DNA of 64,000 nucleotides from Prochlorococcus sp. AG-363-C02 (lineage in GTDB: Bacteria; Cyanobacteriota; Cyanobacteriia; PCC-6307; Cyanobiaceae), in contig QCFH01000001.1 of NCBI GenBank assembly GCA_003278345.1, forward strand, positions 62,001 to 126,000, read 5' to 3'. The translations under genes and the position numbers were made by a program. Positions 1 to 9,111 of this stretch are shown here, in pieces; the stretch's first letter is position 1; each line of letters opens with the position of its first letter. The notes under the pieces were generated by a model. That model saw nothing but the letters and a program-made list of their open reading frames with translations, did not search any database and was not told where the DNA came from.

Positions 1-454
1 TAGGCTTCTGTCTAATTTTTATAATTAGATCTTTAGTCTCAGGCTTTGTATATATCAACTCTCCTCGGATAGAGAAATAATCATCGCCTTCTTCAACTCG
101 ATCTGAATCAATTTCTCCATTTGATCTATTTTCAGAATTAAAGGATTCATTAGAATCATTAAATTGTCCTAAGGTACTTGGTTCCCATATACCTGCTATC
201 TGTAAATGTAAATGATCAGATTCTCTACATCTTGGATAAACAACCCATAAATGAGGAGACTCAATAGATATTTTCCTCTTTATAAGGCTAAGAGTTCTGC
301 CAAGAACTACTGCATCAATTTCTAAACCATGCTGATCCTCGATCAATCCTCTCGAAAATCCTTTCATATCTTCAGGCTTATATGTACCTCTAACCAAGCC
401 TATTGCTCTGTATTGAAATAACTCAGTTACTGGGGCGATTGGGTGATCTCTCAT
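1..454 (-). CDS. Conserved hypothetical protein, 5' part only (runs off the left edge)
   Basis: An open frame starts at an ATG read leftwards from 454 (MRDHPIAPVTELFQYRAIG) and stays open to base 1, so about 151 N-terminal residues are present and the C-terminus is missing. The N-terminal third is basic to neutral and looks folded (RAIGLVRGTYKPED, VVLGRTLSLIKR, HLWVVYPRC). An acidic, Ser/Asn/Glu-rich segment follows (roughly residues 95-125). No signal peptide or membrane segment is visible. I recall proteins starting like this as conserved hypotheticals in picocyanobacteria but cannot assign a function. Coding is supported by the uninterrupted frame and a protein-like composition. Confidence 0.75.
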   Translation of the reverse strand, partial: MRDHPIAPVTELFQYRAIGLVRGTYKPEDMKGFSRGLIEDQHGLEIDAVVLGRTLSLIKRKISIESPHLWVVYPRCRESDHLHLQIAGIWEPSTLGQFNDSNESFNSENRSNGEIDSDRVEEGDDYFSIRGELIYTKPETKDLIIKIRQKP

Positions 455-520
455 TTAAGAAAAACATTGCCTAGGCAGATTTAAAATCTAGCGGCTTTTT
501 GGTCATCCTTACTCTCTTCT

Positions 521-865
521 TCAATTATTAATTGGAATATCTGAATCTAAACCAGATTCTTCTTTATCTTCGCTTTCGAAAGCCTTTAGCGCATCTTCAA
601 TTGCATCATAAGGTTCAGTTCCCTTGTTTATCGCTTCAATGCGTTGCAGAATATTCAATAAATCATTTGGGGTTGAGGGCAAAGAACTGTCTTCATCAGA
701 TTCGTAAAAAGTAGACTGAATGTCTTTTGACTCTTGCTGAGTCAAGCCAGATATAAAAAATCCATTCCTCCTAAAGCCACTCTTTTCAAAAGAATAGAAA
801 AAACAAGTTCCTAATAATAAAATAAAAATTGTATGTTTTAGTAAGAATAAGCGTTGATTATTCAT
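521..865 (-). CDS. Small membrane-anchored hypothetical protein
   Basis: 114 residues. Residues about 6-26 are a hydrophobic helix (LFLLKHTIFILLLGTCFFYSF) that could be an uncleaved anchor or a signal peptide. The rest is acidic, with short helices (NDLLNILQRIEAI, YDAIEDALKAFE) ending in a Glu/Asp-rich tail. It lies on the same strand as the truncated gene at 1-454, 66 bases upstream of it, so the two may be co-transcribed. It is divergent from xth. I recognise no family. The composition and isolated ORF suggest a real, rapidly evolving small gene. Confidence 0.6.
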   Translation of the reverse strand: MNNQRLFLLKHTIFILLLGTCFFYSFEKSGFRRNGFFISGLTQQESKDIQSTFYESDEDSSLPSTPNDLLNILQRIEAINKGTEPYDAIEDALKAFESEDKEESGLDSDIPINN

Positions 866-924
866 ATATGCTAAAAACTGGAGCTTACAAATTCTAAACC
901 AACTACAACTTACATTATCAAATC

Positions 925-1767
925 GTGTTAATTGCTACTTGGAATGTAAATTCCATTAGAACTAGACTTAATCAAGTTGAAGATTTCATTGATGAATTCC
1001 AACCAGATTTATTGTGCTTGCAGGAAACAAAAGTAGAAGACACTTTATTTCCTAAAGATCCATTAATAAAAAAAGGATATCAGGTTTCTATCTTCGGGCA
1101 AAAGGCATATAACGGTGTTGCTCTTATAAGTAAAATTCCATTAGAAGATATAAGGAAAGGATTTAGTAGCGAAATTATTAAAGATAATGATTCTAATTAT
1201 TTTGATAACCAAAAAAGAATTATTAGCGCTCTGATTGATGGAATTAGGGTAGTCAATGTATATGTACCAAATGGGTCATCTATTGATTCAGAAAAGTACA
1301 ATTACAAAATCAAATGGTTATCAAAATTATTCGATTATCTAGAAAATCAATCAAAAAGAGGAGAGCCAGTTTGTCTTCTAGGGGACTTTAATATTGCATT
1401 AGAGGAAAAAGATCTCCATAACCCAAATAGGTTTAACAATGGAATCATGGCAAGCTTAAAAGAAAGAGAATCTTTAACTAAGCTTCTGAAAAACAGACTA
1501 GAGGATGTTTTTAGACTTTTTGAGCAAAACAGCGGCCATTGGAGTTGGTGGGACTACAGAAGCGGCTCATGGCAAAGGGACCAGGGCTGGCGTATTGATC
1601 ACATCTATCTCAGCGAAGAATTAATAAAAAATTCTAGAAGCTGCATTATATGCAAAAAAATCCGAGGGAATCCCCAGCCAAGTGATCATGCTCCCGTATT
1701 AGTCAACATAAATTGGCCACCAAGCGAACCTGACAACGAACTCCTGGAAGATGAACCATTCTTTTGA
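925..1767 (+). CDS. xth: Exodeoxyribonuclease III (AP endonuclease)
   Basis: 280 residues of the EEP (exonuclease-endonuclease-phosphatase) fold. It hydrolyses DNA 5' of abasic sites and has 3'-5' exonuclease and 3'-phosphatase activity in base excision repair. Visible motifs are the opening strand LIATWNVNSIRTRL, LCLQETKVED with the metal-binding Glu, GDFNIALEEKD with catalytic Asp and Asn, WSWWDYRSGSW, WRIDHIYLS and the terminal SDHAPV with the catalytic His. The start is a GTG right before the conserved first strand; no upstream alternative gives a better fit. Length is normal for the family. Confidence 0.95.
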   Translation: MLIATWNVNSIRTRLNQVEDFIDEFQPDLLCLQETKVEDTLFPKDPLIKKGYQVSIFGQKAYNGVALISKIPLEDIRKGFSSEIIKDNDSNYFDNQKRIISALIDGIRVVNVYVPNGSSIDSEKYNYKIKWLSKLFDYLENQSKRGEPVCLLGDFNIALEEKDLHNPNRFNNGIMASLKERESLTKLLKNRLEDVFRLFEQNSGHWSWWDYRSGSWQRDQGWRIDHIYLSEELIKNSRSCIICKKIRGNPQPSDHAPVLVNINWPPSEPDNELLEDEPFF

Positions 1768-2124
1768 TAAGTATTTCTTATCCTTTGCTTGTCTTGCATA
1801 AGGTTATGGGGCGATTTCAAGTTTTTTTTAAAAAAAAAGTGCAAAATTTTTAATTTTTTTTGTATAAATGAGCTGTTTTTGAGAGTCTATTGTCAAATCA
1901 TCACAGTATTAGGAATTGTTTTAGCAACTCTTTTACTCATGTATCCAACCACTCGTCAAACCAGTCTCTGCAATGAGTCTCAGGGTAAGACTTACGTGTT
2001 TTTTGAACGAAAAACACCTTAAGCTATACAATTGAGGTAAAGAAAAAACAGAAACTTTTAGACTTATTCGACTCTTTTAGGCCATTATGACCAACTGTGT
2101 TATCAACTAATTGATTTGGGTGCC
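1768..2124. other. Intergenic stretch xth-hemL
   Basis: This 357-base gap holds a T8-A9 tract at 1822-1838 and a further T-rich run to about 1861, which could end the xth transcript. It also holds the doubtful small ORF at 1879-2022 and about 100 bases of probable hemL leader. No tRNA or obvious structured RNA was seen. Confidence 0.5.
1879..2022 (+). CDS. Possible small membrane protein between xth and hemL
   Basis: A plus-strand frame of 47 residues from a TTG has one hydrophobic segment (ITVLGIVLATLLLMYP) and a polar tail ending FFERKTP. The frame extends upstream to 1789, but the upstream part crosses homopolymer T and A tracts and looks non-coding. There is no clear ribosome binding site. 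I do not recognise it. Chance is a real possibility at this length in AT-rich DNA. Confidence 0.28.
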   Translation: MRVYCQIITVLGIVLATLLLMYPTTRQTSLCNESQGKTYVFFERKTP

Positions 2125-3426
2125 GTGACGAACGCCTTCAACACAACTAATTCTCAAACAGTTTTCAGTGCTGCTCAAGAACTAATGCCTGGTGGGGTTA
2201 GCTCTCCTGTTCGCGCTTTTAAGTCTGTCAATGGAGATCCAATTGTTTTTGATCGAGTTAAAGGTCCTTACGCTTGGGATATAGACGGCAATCGATTTAT
2301 TGACTACGTGGGTAGCTGGGGGCCGGCAATATGTGGGCATTCTCATCCAGAGGTGATTGCATCTCTTCAAGAAGCCTTGGAAAAAGGCACTAGCTTTGGT
2401 GCACCTTGTGAACTAGAGAACAAACTTGCAGAAATGGTCATAGAAGCCGTGCCAAGTGTTGAGATGGTTCGATTTGTTAATAGCGGTACAGAAGCTTGTA
2501 TGGCAGTCCTAAGACTTATGAGGGCTTTTACCGGTAGAGACAAACTCATTAAATTTGAAGGTTGCTATCACGGACATGCAGATATGTTTCTTGTGAAAGC
2601 AGGCTCGGGAGTAGCAACTCTTGGGCTGCCTGATTCTCCTGGTGTACCAAGAAGCACTACTTCCAACACTCTTACAGCTCCATACAATGATCTTGAAGCT
2701 GTAAAAGAGCTCTTTGCAGAAAACCCCGATGCAATTTCTGGTGTAATCCTTGAGCCAATTGTTGGCAATGCTGGATTCATAACTCCTGAGCCAGGATTCT
2801 TAGAAGGGCTTAGAGAGTTAACAAAGGAGAATGGAGCATTATTGGTTTTTGATGAAGTTATGACTGGCTTCAGGATTAGCTATGGAGGAGCCCAAGAACG
2901 TTTTGGAGTCATTCCAGATCTCACTACAATGGGGAAAGTTATAGGCGGTGGCCTCCCAGTTGGGGCTTATGGAGGCAAAAAAGAAATTATGTCAATGGTT
3001 GCCCCTGCAGGCCCCGTATACCAGGCAGGAACTCTCAGCGGAAATCCACTTGCAATGACAGCAGGCATAAAAACTTTAGAAATACTTAAGCAAGAAGGCT
3101 CCTATGAAAGGCTAGACACTCTTACTAAAAAACTAATTAATGGAATTTGTGATTCAGCCAAACAAGCAGGTTTATCTATAACAGGCAGCAGCATAAGTGG
3201 AATGTTTGGTTTTTATCTATGCGAAGGTCCTGTCAGAAACTTTGAAGAAGCAAAAAAAGCCAATGCAGAATATTTTGGGCGCCTTCACAGAGCCATGCTA
3301 AAGAAAGGAATCTATCTAGCTCCAAGTGCTTTTGAGGCAGGTTTTACATCACTTGCTCATTCAGAAGATGATATAGATATAACTTTACAAGCTTTTAATG
3401 AATGCTTTAACGAGCTAGGTAACTAA
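2125..3426 (+). CDS. hemL: Glutamate-1-semialdehyde 2,1-aminomutase
   Basis: 433 residues, a class III PLP-dependent aminotransferase fold. It converts glutamate-1-semialdehyde to 5-aminolevulinate, the entry to chlorophyll, heme and cobamide synthesis. Visible are [13 protein letters not shown] near the N-terminus, the [12 protein letters not shown] phosphate-binding segment, [16 protein letters not shown] and the PLP lysine in [11 protein letters not shown] (about residue 271). I chose the GTG at 2125 (VTNAFNTTN) because family members begin close to this segment. A TTG nine bases upstream would add three residues. It supplies precursor for other tetrapyrrole genes in this window (cobM, ctaA, ctaB, chlG, cobT). 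Confidence 0.97.
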   Translation: MTNAFNTTNSQTVFSAAQELMPGGVSSPVRAFKSVNGDPIVFDRVKGPYAWDIDGNRFIDYVGSWGPAICGHSHPEVIASLQEALEKGTSFGAPCELENKLAEMVIEAVPSVEMVRFVNSGTEACMAVLRLMRAFTGRDKLIKFEGCYHGHADMFLVKAGSGVATLGLPDSPGVPRSTTSNTLTAPYNDLEAVKELFAENPDAISGVILEPIVGNAGFITPEPGFLEGLRELTKENGALLVFDEVMTGFRISYGGAQERFGVIPDLTTMGKVIGGGLPVGAYGGKKEIMSMVAPAGPVYQAGTLSGNPLAMTAGIKTLEILKQEGSYERLDTLTKKLINGICDSAKQAGLSITGSSISGMFGFYLCEGPVRNFEEAKKANAEYFGRLHRAMLKKGIYLAPSAFEAGFTSLAHSEDDIDITLQAFNECFNELGN

Positions 3427-3430
3427 AAAA

Positions 3431-3469
3431 ATTAAACCCATTAAAGTTCTAAGCTTGAATGGGTTTAAT
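3431..3469. terminator. Bidirectional terminator between convergent hemL and the Band 7 gene
   Basis: A perfect 12-base inverted repeat (ATTAAACCCATT at 3431-3442 and AATGGGTTTAAT at 3458-3469) is separated by 15 bases. It is flanked by A-rich sequence on the hemL side and T-rich sequence beyond, so a stem followed by U residues forms in both directions. It lies between two converging genes, where a shared terminator is expected. Confidence 0.8.
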
Positions 3470-3506
3470 TTTATAAAATCTCTAAAAAAAATATATTTTA
3501 TTTATG

Positions 3507-4319
3507 TTAGTTTCTTCTTCCTCCAACTATTACAGGAGTACCATTTCCTGCTGAGCCAGGCAGAGCAGGCACTACTTGTGTCTGCCCATCCCATTTATCT
3601 AAGAATAGTTTAAATAAAACCTGGTCATCAAGACTACGGTTAAGTGTTTCATATCTTTTTGCTTCCTGTTCAGCAATTTTAACTTCAGTTTGAGCCTTCA
3701 AGAGTTGCTGTTCTGCAATTTGTTTCTGCTCAATAGCGGCTCTATATTCATCTGCAATCTTCAATCCGATTAAGTCAAGACCTTTAATATCAACATAATC
3801 AAATTGACTAATTTCTTCAGCAACCGTTTGCTCAACGATGGAAGAGATGTCACTCCAAGAACTAGCTATCGTAACTAATTCATATTTAGAGAAAACTGAT
3901 TTAAGGGCTTTGAGTAATGATGGCTTAATTATACGATTATAAATTTCTCTATCGTTATAAGAAATAGTTCTAAAGACACGTCCGGCTTCACTTGGCTTAA
4001 GGGCATATTTAACTGTTGCAGTAGCTGAGATTACTTGTAAATCTTTAGTTAAAGACTCAAATTCTTCAGGCCTAACTTGAGTTTGCACATTAAATGGATA
4101 AGTTGATTGAACAAAAGGTACTTTAAAGTTAAGCCCAGGAAGACGAGCTGCCCCACTTACTTTTCCCAAAGTGGTAACAACTGCAACTTGACCAGCAGGG
4201 ACAATAAACAAAGCTTGAGTAAGCAGTAATAGCCCAGTAAAAGAAACTATTAGTGCAAGAGTTGCAGTTCCTCCCCCTGCTGAGCCTCCTGGTGTGACAT
4301 TACGCATTGGATTGGTCAT
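3507..4319 (-). CDS. SPFH/Band 7 (prohibitin-like) membrane protein
   Basis: 270 residues from the ATG at 4319 (MTNPMRNVTPGG). A membrane helix covers about residues 18-40 (TLALIVSFTGLLLLTQALFIV). The Band 7 domain follows: VVTTLGKVSG, LNFKVPFVQ, a beta-rich middle, then a long charged helix (AAIEQKQIAEQQLLKAQTEVKIAEQEAKRYE), the usual coiled-coil assembly region. The tail carries a Gly/Pro-rich segment. Prohibitin-like proteins form large membrane rings that modulate membrane proteases or lipid domains; the exact role in cyanobacteria is unsettled. A longer frame from 4361 adds 14 residues but lacks a good start context, while AGGAATTTAAG lies before 4319. Confidence 0.88.
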   Translation of the reverse strand: MTNPMRNVTPGGSAGGGTATLALIVSFTGLLLLTQALFIVPAGQVAVVTTLGKVSGAARLPGLNFKVPFVQSTYPFNVQTQVRPEEFESLTKDLQVISATATVKYALKPSEAGRVFRTISYNDREIYNRIIKPSLLKALKSVFSKYELVTIASSWSDISSIVEQTVAEEISQFDYVDIKGLDLIGLKIADEYRAAIEQKQIAEQQLLKAQTEVKIAEQEAKRYETLNRSLDDQVLFKLFLDKWDGQTQVVPALPGSAGNGTPVIVGGRRN

Positions 4320-4407
4320 AGATTTTCTTAAATTCCTAATAGGATGGTTCTTGTATAGCAAATATTGTAGTTAAATTAATTGAGATAATTATGTAATCAA
4401 AATAAAA

Positions 4408-4614
4408 TCAATTTCCTGTTTTCTCTTTTATTTTTTGAAGGACTGAAAGATAAATTGTCTCATCTATCTCTCGAATATCATATTCAAATGGCATTATTCC
4501 ATGATGATATTCATGCGTTATCATCCAGCAAGCCTTTTCTATATCGCAATTATCAGATTTTTCTAATAACTTCAGAGCCTTTTCAGCTAATGCATTGATT
4601 AAATTGGAATCCAT
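4408..4614 (-). CDS. Small conserved hypothetical protein
   Basis: 68 residues, soluble, starting MDSNLINALAEKALKLLEK with an amphipathic helix. A single CxxxxACW segment (CDIEKACWMITHEYHHG) and a terminal helix (SVLQKIKEKTGN) follow. No membrane segment. It sits 27 bases downstream of yajQ on the same strand and 88 bases before the Band 7 start, so it may be the second gene of a yajQ transcript. I recognise no family; composition and context suggest it is real. Confidence 0.65.
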   Translation of the reverse strand: MDSNLINALAEKALKLLEKSDNCDIEKACWMITHEYHHGIMPFEYDIREIDETIYLSVLQKIKEKTGN

Positions 4615-4641
4615 ATTAAAAAGACTTAGAAAGTTAATTAA

Positions 4642-5139
4642 TTACCTGTAATTTTCAAATTGCAATGGAATCTCAAGCTCTTCTTCTTTTTTCTTTAATA
4701 TTTCTATCGCCATCTGTAGTTCATCTTTATTTTTTCCGGCAACCCTTAAGCTATCGCCTTGAATTGAAACATTTACCTTCTTAATTTGATCTCTAATAGA
4801 TTTGCTTAATTTCTTTGCTATTTCTTGAGACAATCCTTTCTTTAATAAAATATTTTGCTTGACCTTATTCCCAGAAGAATTAATAGGGTCCTTGAAGTCA
4901 AAAATCTTTAAAGATAATTTCCTTTTAATTGACTTTTGTAAAAGGATATCTCTAATTGCATTCAAAGTCATATCACTAGTCGTAAGAATAATAATTTCAT
5001 CATCCTCAAGACTGATTTCAGATTCAGAGTCTTTAAGGTCATATCTCTGCGAAACATCCCTTTTAACCTGATCAATCGCGTTAACTAATTCTTGACGATC
5101 AAAGTCTGAAACCACGTCAAATGAATAAGAAGATGGCAT
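4642..5139 (-). CDS. yajQ: YajQ-family nucleotide-binding protein (UPF0234)
   Basis: 165 residues, matching the usual YajQ length. The N-terminus SSYSFDVVSDFDRQELVNAIDQVKRDV is diagnostic, followed by RYDLKDSESEISLEDDEI and the C-terminal repeat of the two-domain ferredoxin-like fold (KKVNVSIQGDSLRVAGKNKDELQMAI). Family members have been reported to bind cyclic di-GMP or nucleic acid in other bacteria; the role in cyanobacteria is not established. The ATG at 5139 is directly before the conserved start. Confidence 0.93.
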   Translation of the reverse strand: MPSSYSFDVVSDFDRQELVNAIDQVKRDVSQRYDLKDSESEISLEDDEIIILTTSDMTLNAIRDILLQKSIKRKLSLKIFDFKDPINSSGNKVKQNILLKKGLSQEIAKKLSKSIRDQIKKVNVSIQGDSLRVAGKNKDELQMAIEILKKKEEELEIPLQFENYR

Positions 5140-5235
5140 AACAACAACACCAATGGATTTATATTATAGAAAAAATATGAAGATATGAATTAAAAATTGA
5201 GATTAGATATGAAAACAACGTCTCCTAAACTAAAG

Positions 5236-5787
5236 CTAATCAAAAAATAATAAACTAACGACTTTTCCCATATTTTCTGCACTATGGCAACTACTTAATA
5301 AAGTTTCACTGTCATGAAATGCAAAGCAAATAAGCTGATCGCATCTACTAATTATTTCTTGATTACATAAACTACTGGCCATGGGCAGAGATAGCTCATC
5401 GTTATCAGGCTTCTCCACTAGGTGAAGTACTTTATCCAATAAATCCCTAATCTCAGTGGCCTGACGATCAAGACTTTGAGGGAGCAGAACAGTAAGCAAC
5501 GAAGGGTTAACTTCTAAAGTTGCTCTTATTACAGCAGCATTAACCCCTTGCGATCCTGATGTCATAAGGGAGTGTCCTTCTTGAGCAAGAGAACGAACAA
5601 CCAATTCAACAAGATGAACGGTTACAACTGGAATATGACGACTACCTAAGAAAGCAATTCTCCTTTTGCCTTTATCTTGTAATAAAGCCAATTCCTGAGC
5701 CAAAGTATCAATGCGACCAAGCTGAGGCAGGTCTAGTGATTGATTTTCGCTCAAAGAAATTCTCCTTTTGTTATTTGAACCTAGCAA
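5236..5787 (-). CDS. Rossmann-like DprA/LOG-related protein
   Basis: 183 residues. The core RRIAFLGSRHIP...LVRSLAQEGHSLMTSGSQGVNAAVIRATL resembles the nucleotide-binding part of DprA/LOG-type Rossmann proteins (a Gly-rich GSQG loop after a strand-helix unit). Relatives in cyanobacteria are often labelled DNA recombination-mediator protein A, which I think is a fold-level assignment only. The start is a TTG; a second TTG eleven codons in is possible. It starts five bases after the stop of the BioD/DRTGG gene, so the two almost certainly form an operon and may act together. Confidence 0.75.
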   Translation of the reverse strand: MLGSNNKRRISLSENQSLDLPQLGRIDTLAQELALLQDKGKRRIAFLGSRHIPVVTVHLVELVVRSLAQEGHSLMTSGSQGVNAAVIRATLEVNPSLLTVLLPQSLDRQATEIRDLLDKVLHLVEKPDNDELSLPMASSLCNQEIISRCDQLICFAFHDSETLLSSCHSAENMGKVVSLLFFD

Positions 5788-5792
5788 ATATT

Positions 5793-6890
5793 TTAGGGTT
5801 GAGAAAAGATACCGAAAGATCCTAGTAGTCTTTTCAATTCACAATTTTCTTCAACCAATCTAAATGCATATGTAGCCTTTACATTTTCATGCAATCTCAC
5901 ATGACCAAAAGCTTGCTCAATGACTTCAACTGTTGAAAGAGTATCTGAATCTACTTTAAGTAAAGGTACTTCCAATTCTTCAGCTCGATTTATTAGTTGA
6001 GGCAAGGGTTCTCCAGCTCCCGTTAAGATGAGGCATTGTGTAGAAGCTTCTAGAGCAGCCAATTGTATATCAGTTCTATCGGCACCCGTAACAACTGCCA
6101 TATTTCTGCGCTTACGGAAAAATTCCATTGCAGAATTAACACTCATTGCTCCAATACTTAAAGTTTCAACCATTAGCTCCAATCTTTCCGAACAACAAAT
6201 AACCCTTGCCTTTAGTCTTCTGACCAACTCTTCAACAGTAACGCTTCTAAGAAGAGGAGATCTTGGCATCACTCCAAAAACATCAATTCCTAATACTTTT
6301 AAGGCTGGGACAATATTCTCATTTAAATCTTTAACATCATCTGGAGTAACGGCATTTAAAACAACTCCTAAAAAATTATTCCCAAGCTCTTTCTTAGCAG
6401 CCAACAATGCATCTAGGCTACGACTATCTTTCCATAAATGAACCAACAAAACCTTTGCTTCAAATTCTTTAGCAAGCTGAGAAAGACTTAATCCATAAAG
6501 CATTCCTTCATAGATACTCCCAGCTGCTTCTAAAATGTTCAGCCCTAAGAAATTATCTCTCAATTTATCTTTAAATTTTTGAAACCCTTCTCCTGGAATA
6601 AGAAATGAATCATGTAAACGTTTTTCTGCAGTATCAGCTGCCAACAAATCAACCGAAGGAAGAAGATTTTCTTCCTTCAAGCCAACAATTGAACCAACAA
6701 AACGAACATCGTCATCTATTAATACTCCTCCAGGGACAAAAGCCTCATGTTCTATTTCAAAGCTTGTAGCAAGGGGTTTACCAAAACGTACTTCTACATT
6801 TAAAGCCTTTAAGTACCTTGCAATACCTAATACCAAGGCTGATTTTCCACTAAACGACTCGCAAGACCCAATCATTAAGGTCTTACCCAT
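5793..6890 (-). CDS. BioD-like P-loop protein with DRTGG domain (phosphotransacetylase-family)
   Basis: 365 residues. The N-terminus LMIGSCESFSGKSALVLGIARYL carries a P-loop (GKS) of dethiobiotin-synthetase type. An AAGSIYEGMLYGLS segment and a LLVHLWKDSR...LGVVLNAV strand follow. The C-terminal third (FRKRRNMAVVTGADRTDIQLAALEAST) is a DRTGG domain. This domain pair is found in phosphotransacetylase N-terminal regions and in stand-alone cyanobacterial proteins. The catalytic phosphotransacetylase domain itself is absent, so the role is probably regulatory or ligand-sensing. ATG start. Confidence 0.82.
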   Translation of the reverse strand: MGKTLMIGSCESFSGKSALVLGIARYLKALNVEVRFGKPLATSFEIEHEAFVPGGVLIDDDVRFVGSIVGLKEENLLPSVDLLAADTAEKRLHDSFLIPGEGFQKFKDKLRDNFLGLNILEAAGSIYEGMLYGLSLSQLAKEFEAKVLLVHLWKDSRSLDALLAAKKELGNNFLGVVLNAVTPDDVKDLNENIVPALKVLGIDVFGVMPRSPLLRSVTVEELVRRLKARVICCSERLELMVETLSIGAMSVNSAMEFFRKRRNMAVVTGADRTDIQLAALEASTQCLILTGAGEPLPQLINRAEELEVPLLKVDSDTLSTVEVIEQAFGHVRLHENVKATYAFRLVEENCELKRLLGSFGIFSQP

Positions 6891-7037
6891 GAGTGAACTC
6901 CATGAATCAGCTATGAATCAATCTTAGTCATGAATACCTTCATGTGATCGGATTTAGGCAATATAATGTTGGGATCAAAGGATTTAATTATCAAAAAAAC
7001 AATATCTTAAAAATCGTTTCTGCTTTTTTTCATCTAA

Positions 7038-7814
7038 ATGCTTTTCCAAAATCTAAATTTATCTCACAATCTTAAAAAGGAAGATATATGGGTAAACCGA
7101 CGGATTGGAATCACTGGAGCAACAGGAAGCCTAGGCAAAGAACTTTCGAAAGCTTTTAGGTCTAAAGGTTCATATGTAATTGGTCTTACTCATAGTGAAA
7201 TACCTCACGAATCTGAACTCACTGAAGAAAGTCCTAATAAATGGATAAAATGGAATTGCGGAAAAGAAAAAGAATTAGAGGATATTTTTAAAACCTTAGA
7301 CTTATTAGTTCTTAATCACGGTATAAATCCAGGAGGAAATTTAGAAACTGAAGGTCTAAATAAGGCACTTGAAATAAATGCATTAAGTTATTGGCGTTTA
7401 ATTGAAATATTTGAAAGAGTCTCATTGAATGAAAAGAATAAATCTTCTATTAAAGAACTTTGGGTAAACACATCAGAGGCAGAGATTCAACCTGCATTTA
7501 GCCCTTCATATGAAATAAGTAAAAGATTAATTGGTCAATTAGTAAGTTTTAGATATAGTTCATTAACCATCTTTGAACGTAAAAAATTTAAACTAAAAAA
7601 ACTTATTTTAGGTCCATTCCGCTCCAAATTAAATCCTATTGGCTTAATGAATCCAAGCTTGGTTGCAGATAAAATAATAAACAAATCAACAAATCTCTCA
7701 AGAATAATTATTGTAAGTCCTAATCCTTTAACTTACATTTTTATGCCTCTTACTGAGTATATAAGAGAGCTATATTTCTATCTTTTCAAAGGAAACCTCA
7801 AAACAAAAAATTAA
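7038..7814 (+). CDS. Short-chain dehydrogenase/reductase
   Basis: 258 residues, an NAD(P) Rossmann domain: IGITGATGSLGKELSKAFRSKG (glycine-rich loop, about residues 23-45), LLVLNHGINPGG (the NAG-equivalent), then a Ser and SYEISKR, a YxxxK arrangement compatible with an SDR active site. It resembles the C-terminal reductase part of cyanobacterial proteins annotated as sterol desaturase/SDR fusions, but no desaturase part is present. The substrate is unknown. It is convergent with map, seven bases apart. Confidence 0.8.
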   Translation: MLFQNLNLSHNLKKEDIWVNRRIGITGATGSLGKELSKAFRSKGSYVIGLTHSEIPHESELTEESPNKWIKWNCGKEKELEDIFKTLDLLVLNHGINPGGNLETEGLNKALEINALSYWRLIEIFERVSLNEKNKSSIKELWVNTSEAEIQPAFSPSYEISKRLIGQLVSFRYSSLTIFERKKFKLKKLILGPFRSKLNPIGLMNPSLVADKIINKSTNLSRIIIVSPNPLTYIFMPLTEYIRELYFYLFKGNLKTKN

Positions 7815-7821
7815 TATGCTA

Positions 7822-8658
7822 TTACTCTCTTGCTGTTAGTATTTCACATCCTTTATTAGTAACAAGAATTGTATGTTCCCACTGAGCAGATAGGCTCCCA
7901 TCTTTAGTTATAACAGTCCATCCATCCTTAAGGGTTTGGCAGAATTTATCACCTTCATTTAAGATAGGTTCAACAGCTAAAGTCATTCCTTCTCTTAACT
8001 TTACATTTGGCAATTCATTTGTACGAAAGTTAAAAACTGAAGGTTCTTCATGAAGATTTCTCCCAACTCCGTGACCTGTAAAATCTTCAACAACACTATA
8101 ATTATTTTTTTTCACATGATCTTCAATAGCTCCAGCGATATCTAAGAGACTATTATTTGCCTTTACTTGAGATAGCCCCTCCATCAAAGACTCTTGTGCA
8201 ACACGACTTAATTTCTTTGCTTCCTCTGATATATCTCCAACACAAATAGTTATGCAACTATCTCCATGATACCCATCAAAATAAGCACCAGTGTCTACCT
8301 TGAGTAGATCCCCAGATTTAATTTTTCGTTTAGCATTAGGAATGCCATGTACAACCTCATTATTAATACTTGCGCAAATACTTCCAGGAAAACCATGGTA
8401 GCCTTTAAAGCTTGGCAATGCCCCCATCTCACGAATCCTTCTCTCAGCATATTTATCTAAATCGCCTGTTGTCATCCCAGGCTCAACCATTTGGTTTATC
8501 TCACTAAGAACAGTTGCAACTATATGACTTGACTTTCTCATAATCTGAACTTCTCTTGATGATTTTATTTCAACACCTCGTCTTTGCTTGATACGAGGTC
8601 CATTATCAACACTTGCTTTTAAGGAAGAATTAAGAAGATCGGCAAAAAGCTTATTCAT
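7822..8658 (-). CDS. map: Methionine aminopeptidase, type I
   Basis: 278 residues. It removes the initiator Met from nascent proteins in the cytosol using a dinuclear metal site. Visible ligand motifs are [15 protein letters not shown] (two Asp), [13 protein letters not shown] (His), TLAVEPIL (Glu) and [10 protein letters not shown] (Glu). The roughly 30-residue N-terminal extension before [15 protein letters not shown] is longer than the E. coli form, as is common in cyanobacteria. ATG start at 8658. Confidence 0.95.
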   Translation of the reverse strand: MNKLFADLLNSSLKASVDNGPRIKQRRGVEIKSSREVQIMRKSSHIVATVLSEINQMVEPGMTTGDLDKYAERRIREMGALPSFKGYHGFPGSICASINNEVVHGIPNAKRKIKSGDLLKVDTGAYFDGYHGDSCITICVGDISEEAKKLSRVAQESLMEGLSQVKANNSLLDIAGAIEDHVKKNNYSVVEDFTGHGVGRNLHEEPSVFNFRTNELPNVKLREGMTLAVEPILNEGDKFCQTLKDGWTVITKDGSLSAQWEHTILVTNKGCEILTARE

Positions 8659-9111
8659 GCAGTGAAATTATTGAAAAGCTTGGTCTTAATGCTCTTACAA
8701 AAATGAATTGCAACCAAGTCTTTCTACAAGCTAATCAATTATTTTAGATCTATCAACTTCGAAATAAACTGATTGAAAACCTTTATCAAGAATAACTTGA
8801 GAGCAAAAGCTTTTATACATATTTTCACCTAATTGATATCATAAGCTGTTTCACAACTACCAAAAGAGTCGAATTGATGTTTATACATTAGGAATTCATT
8901 AGCTTATTACCCTCTATTGCTAAAAACGGCTAGACCTAAATTAAGTCTCTCTTTTTTGAGCTTATAAGGCCATTAATTCTATTCCATTGGATGATTTGTA
9001 AAGGATGCATTCTAAAGTTGAAAAATATTTACCAAGAAAAGGACAACCTATTGCCAAAAAATGATTAATTAACAGTTACAATGAATTCTGGGCTAATAAA
9101 ATCAACTCGGG
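8659..9111. other. Long intergenic stretch between map and rplS
   Basis: 453 bases between divergent genes, so it must hold promoters for both. I see no tRNA and no convincing ORF. The longest candidate is a 29-codon frame on the minus strand at 8731-8820. There is no strong terminator hairpin. Part of this may be a long rplS leader, but I could not define a structure by eye. Confidence 0.5.

Noticed and set aside
6028..6441. Plus-strand ORF antisense to the BioD/DRTGG gene
   Set aside because: It lies entirely within a strongly supported gene on the other strand and has no recognisable motifs.
8731..8820. 29-codon minus-strand ORF between map and rplS
   Set aside because: Too short, no ribosome binding site and no recognised family; chance is likely.
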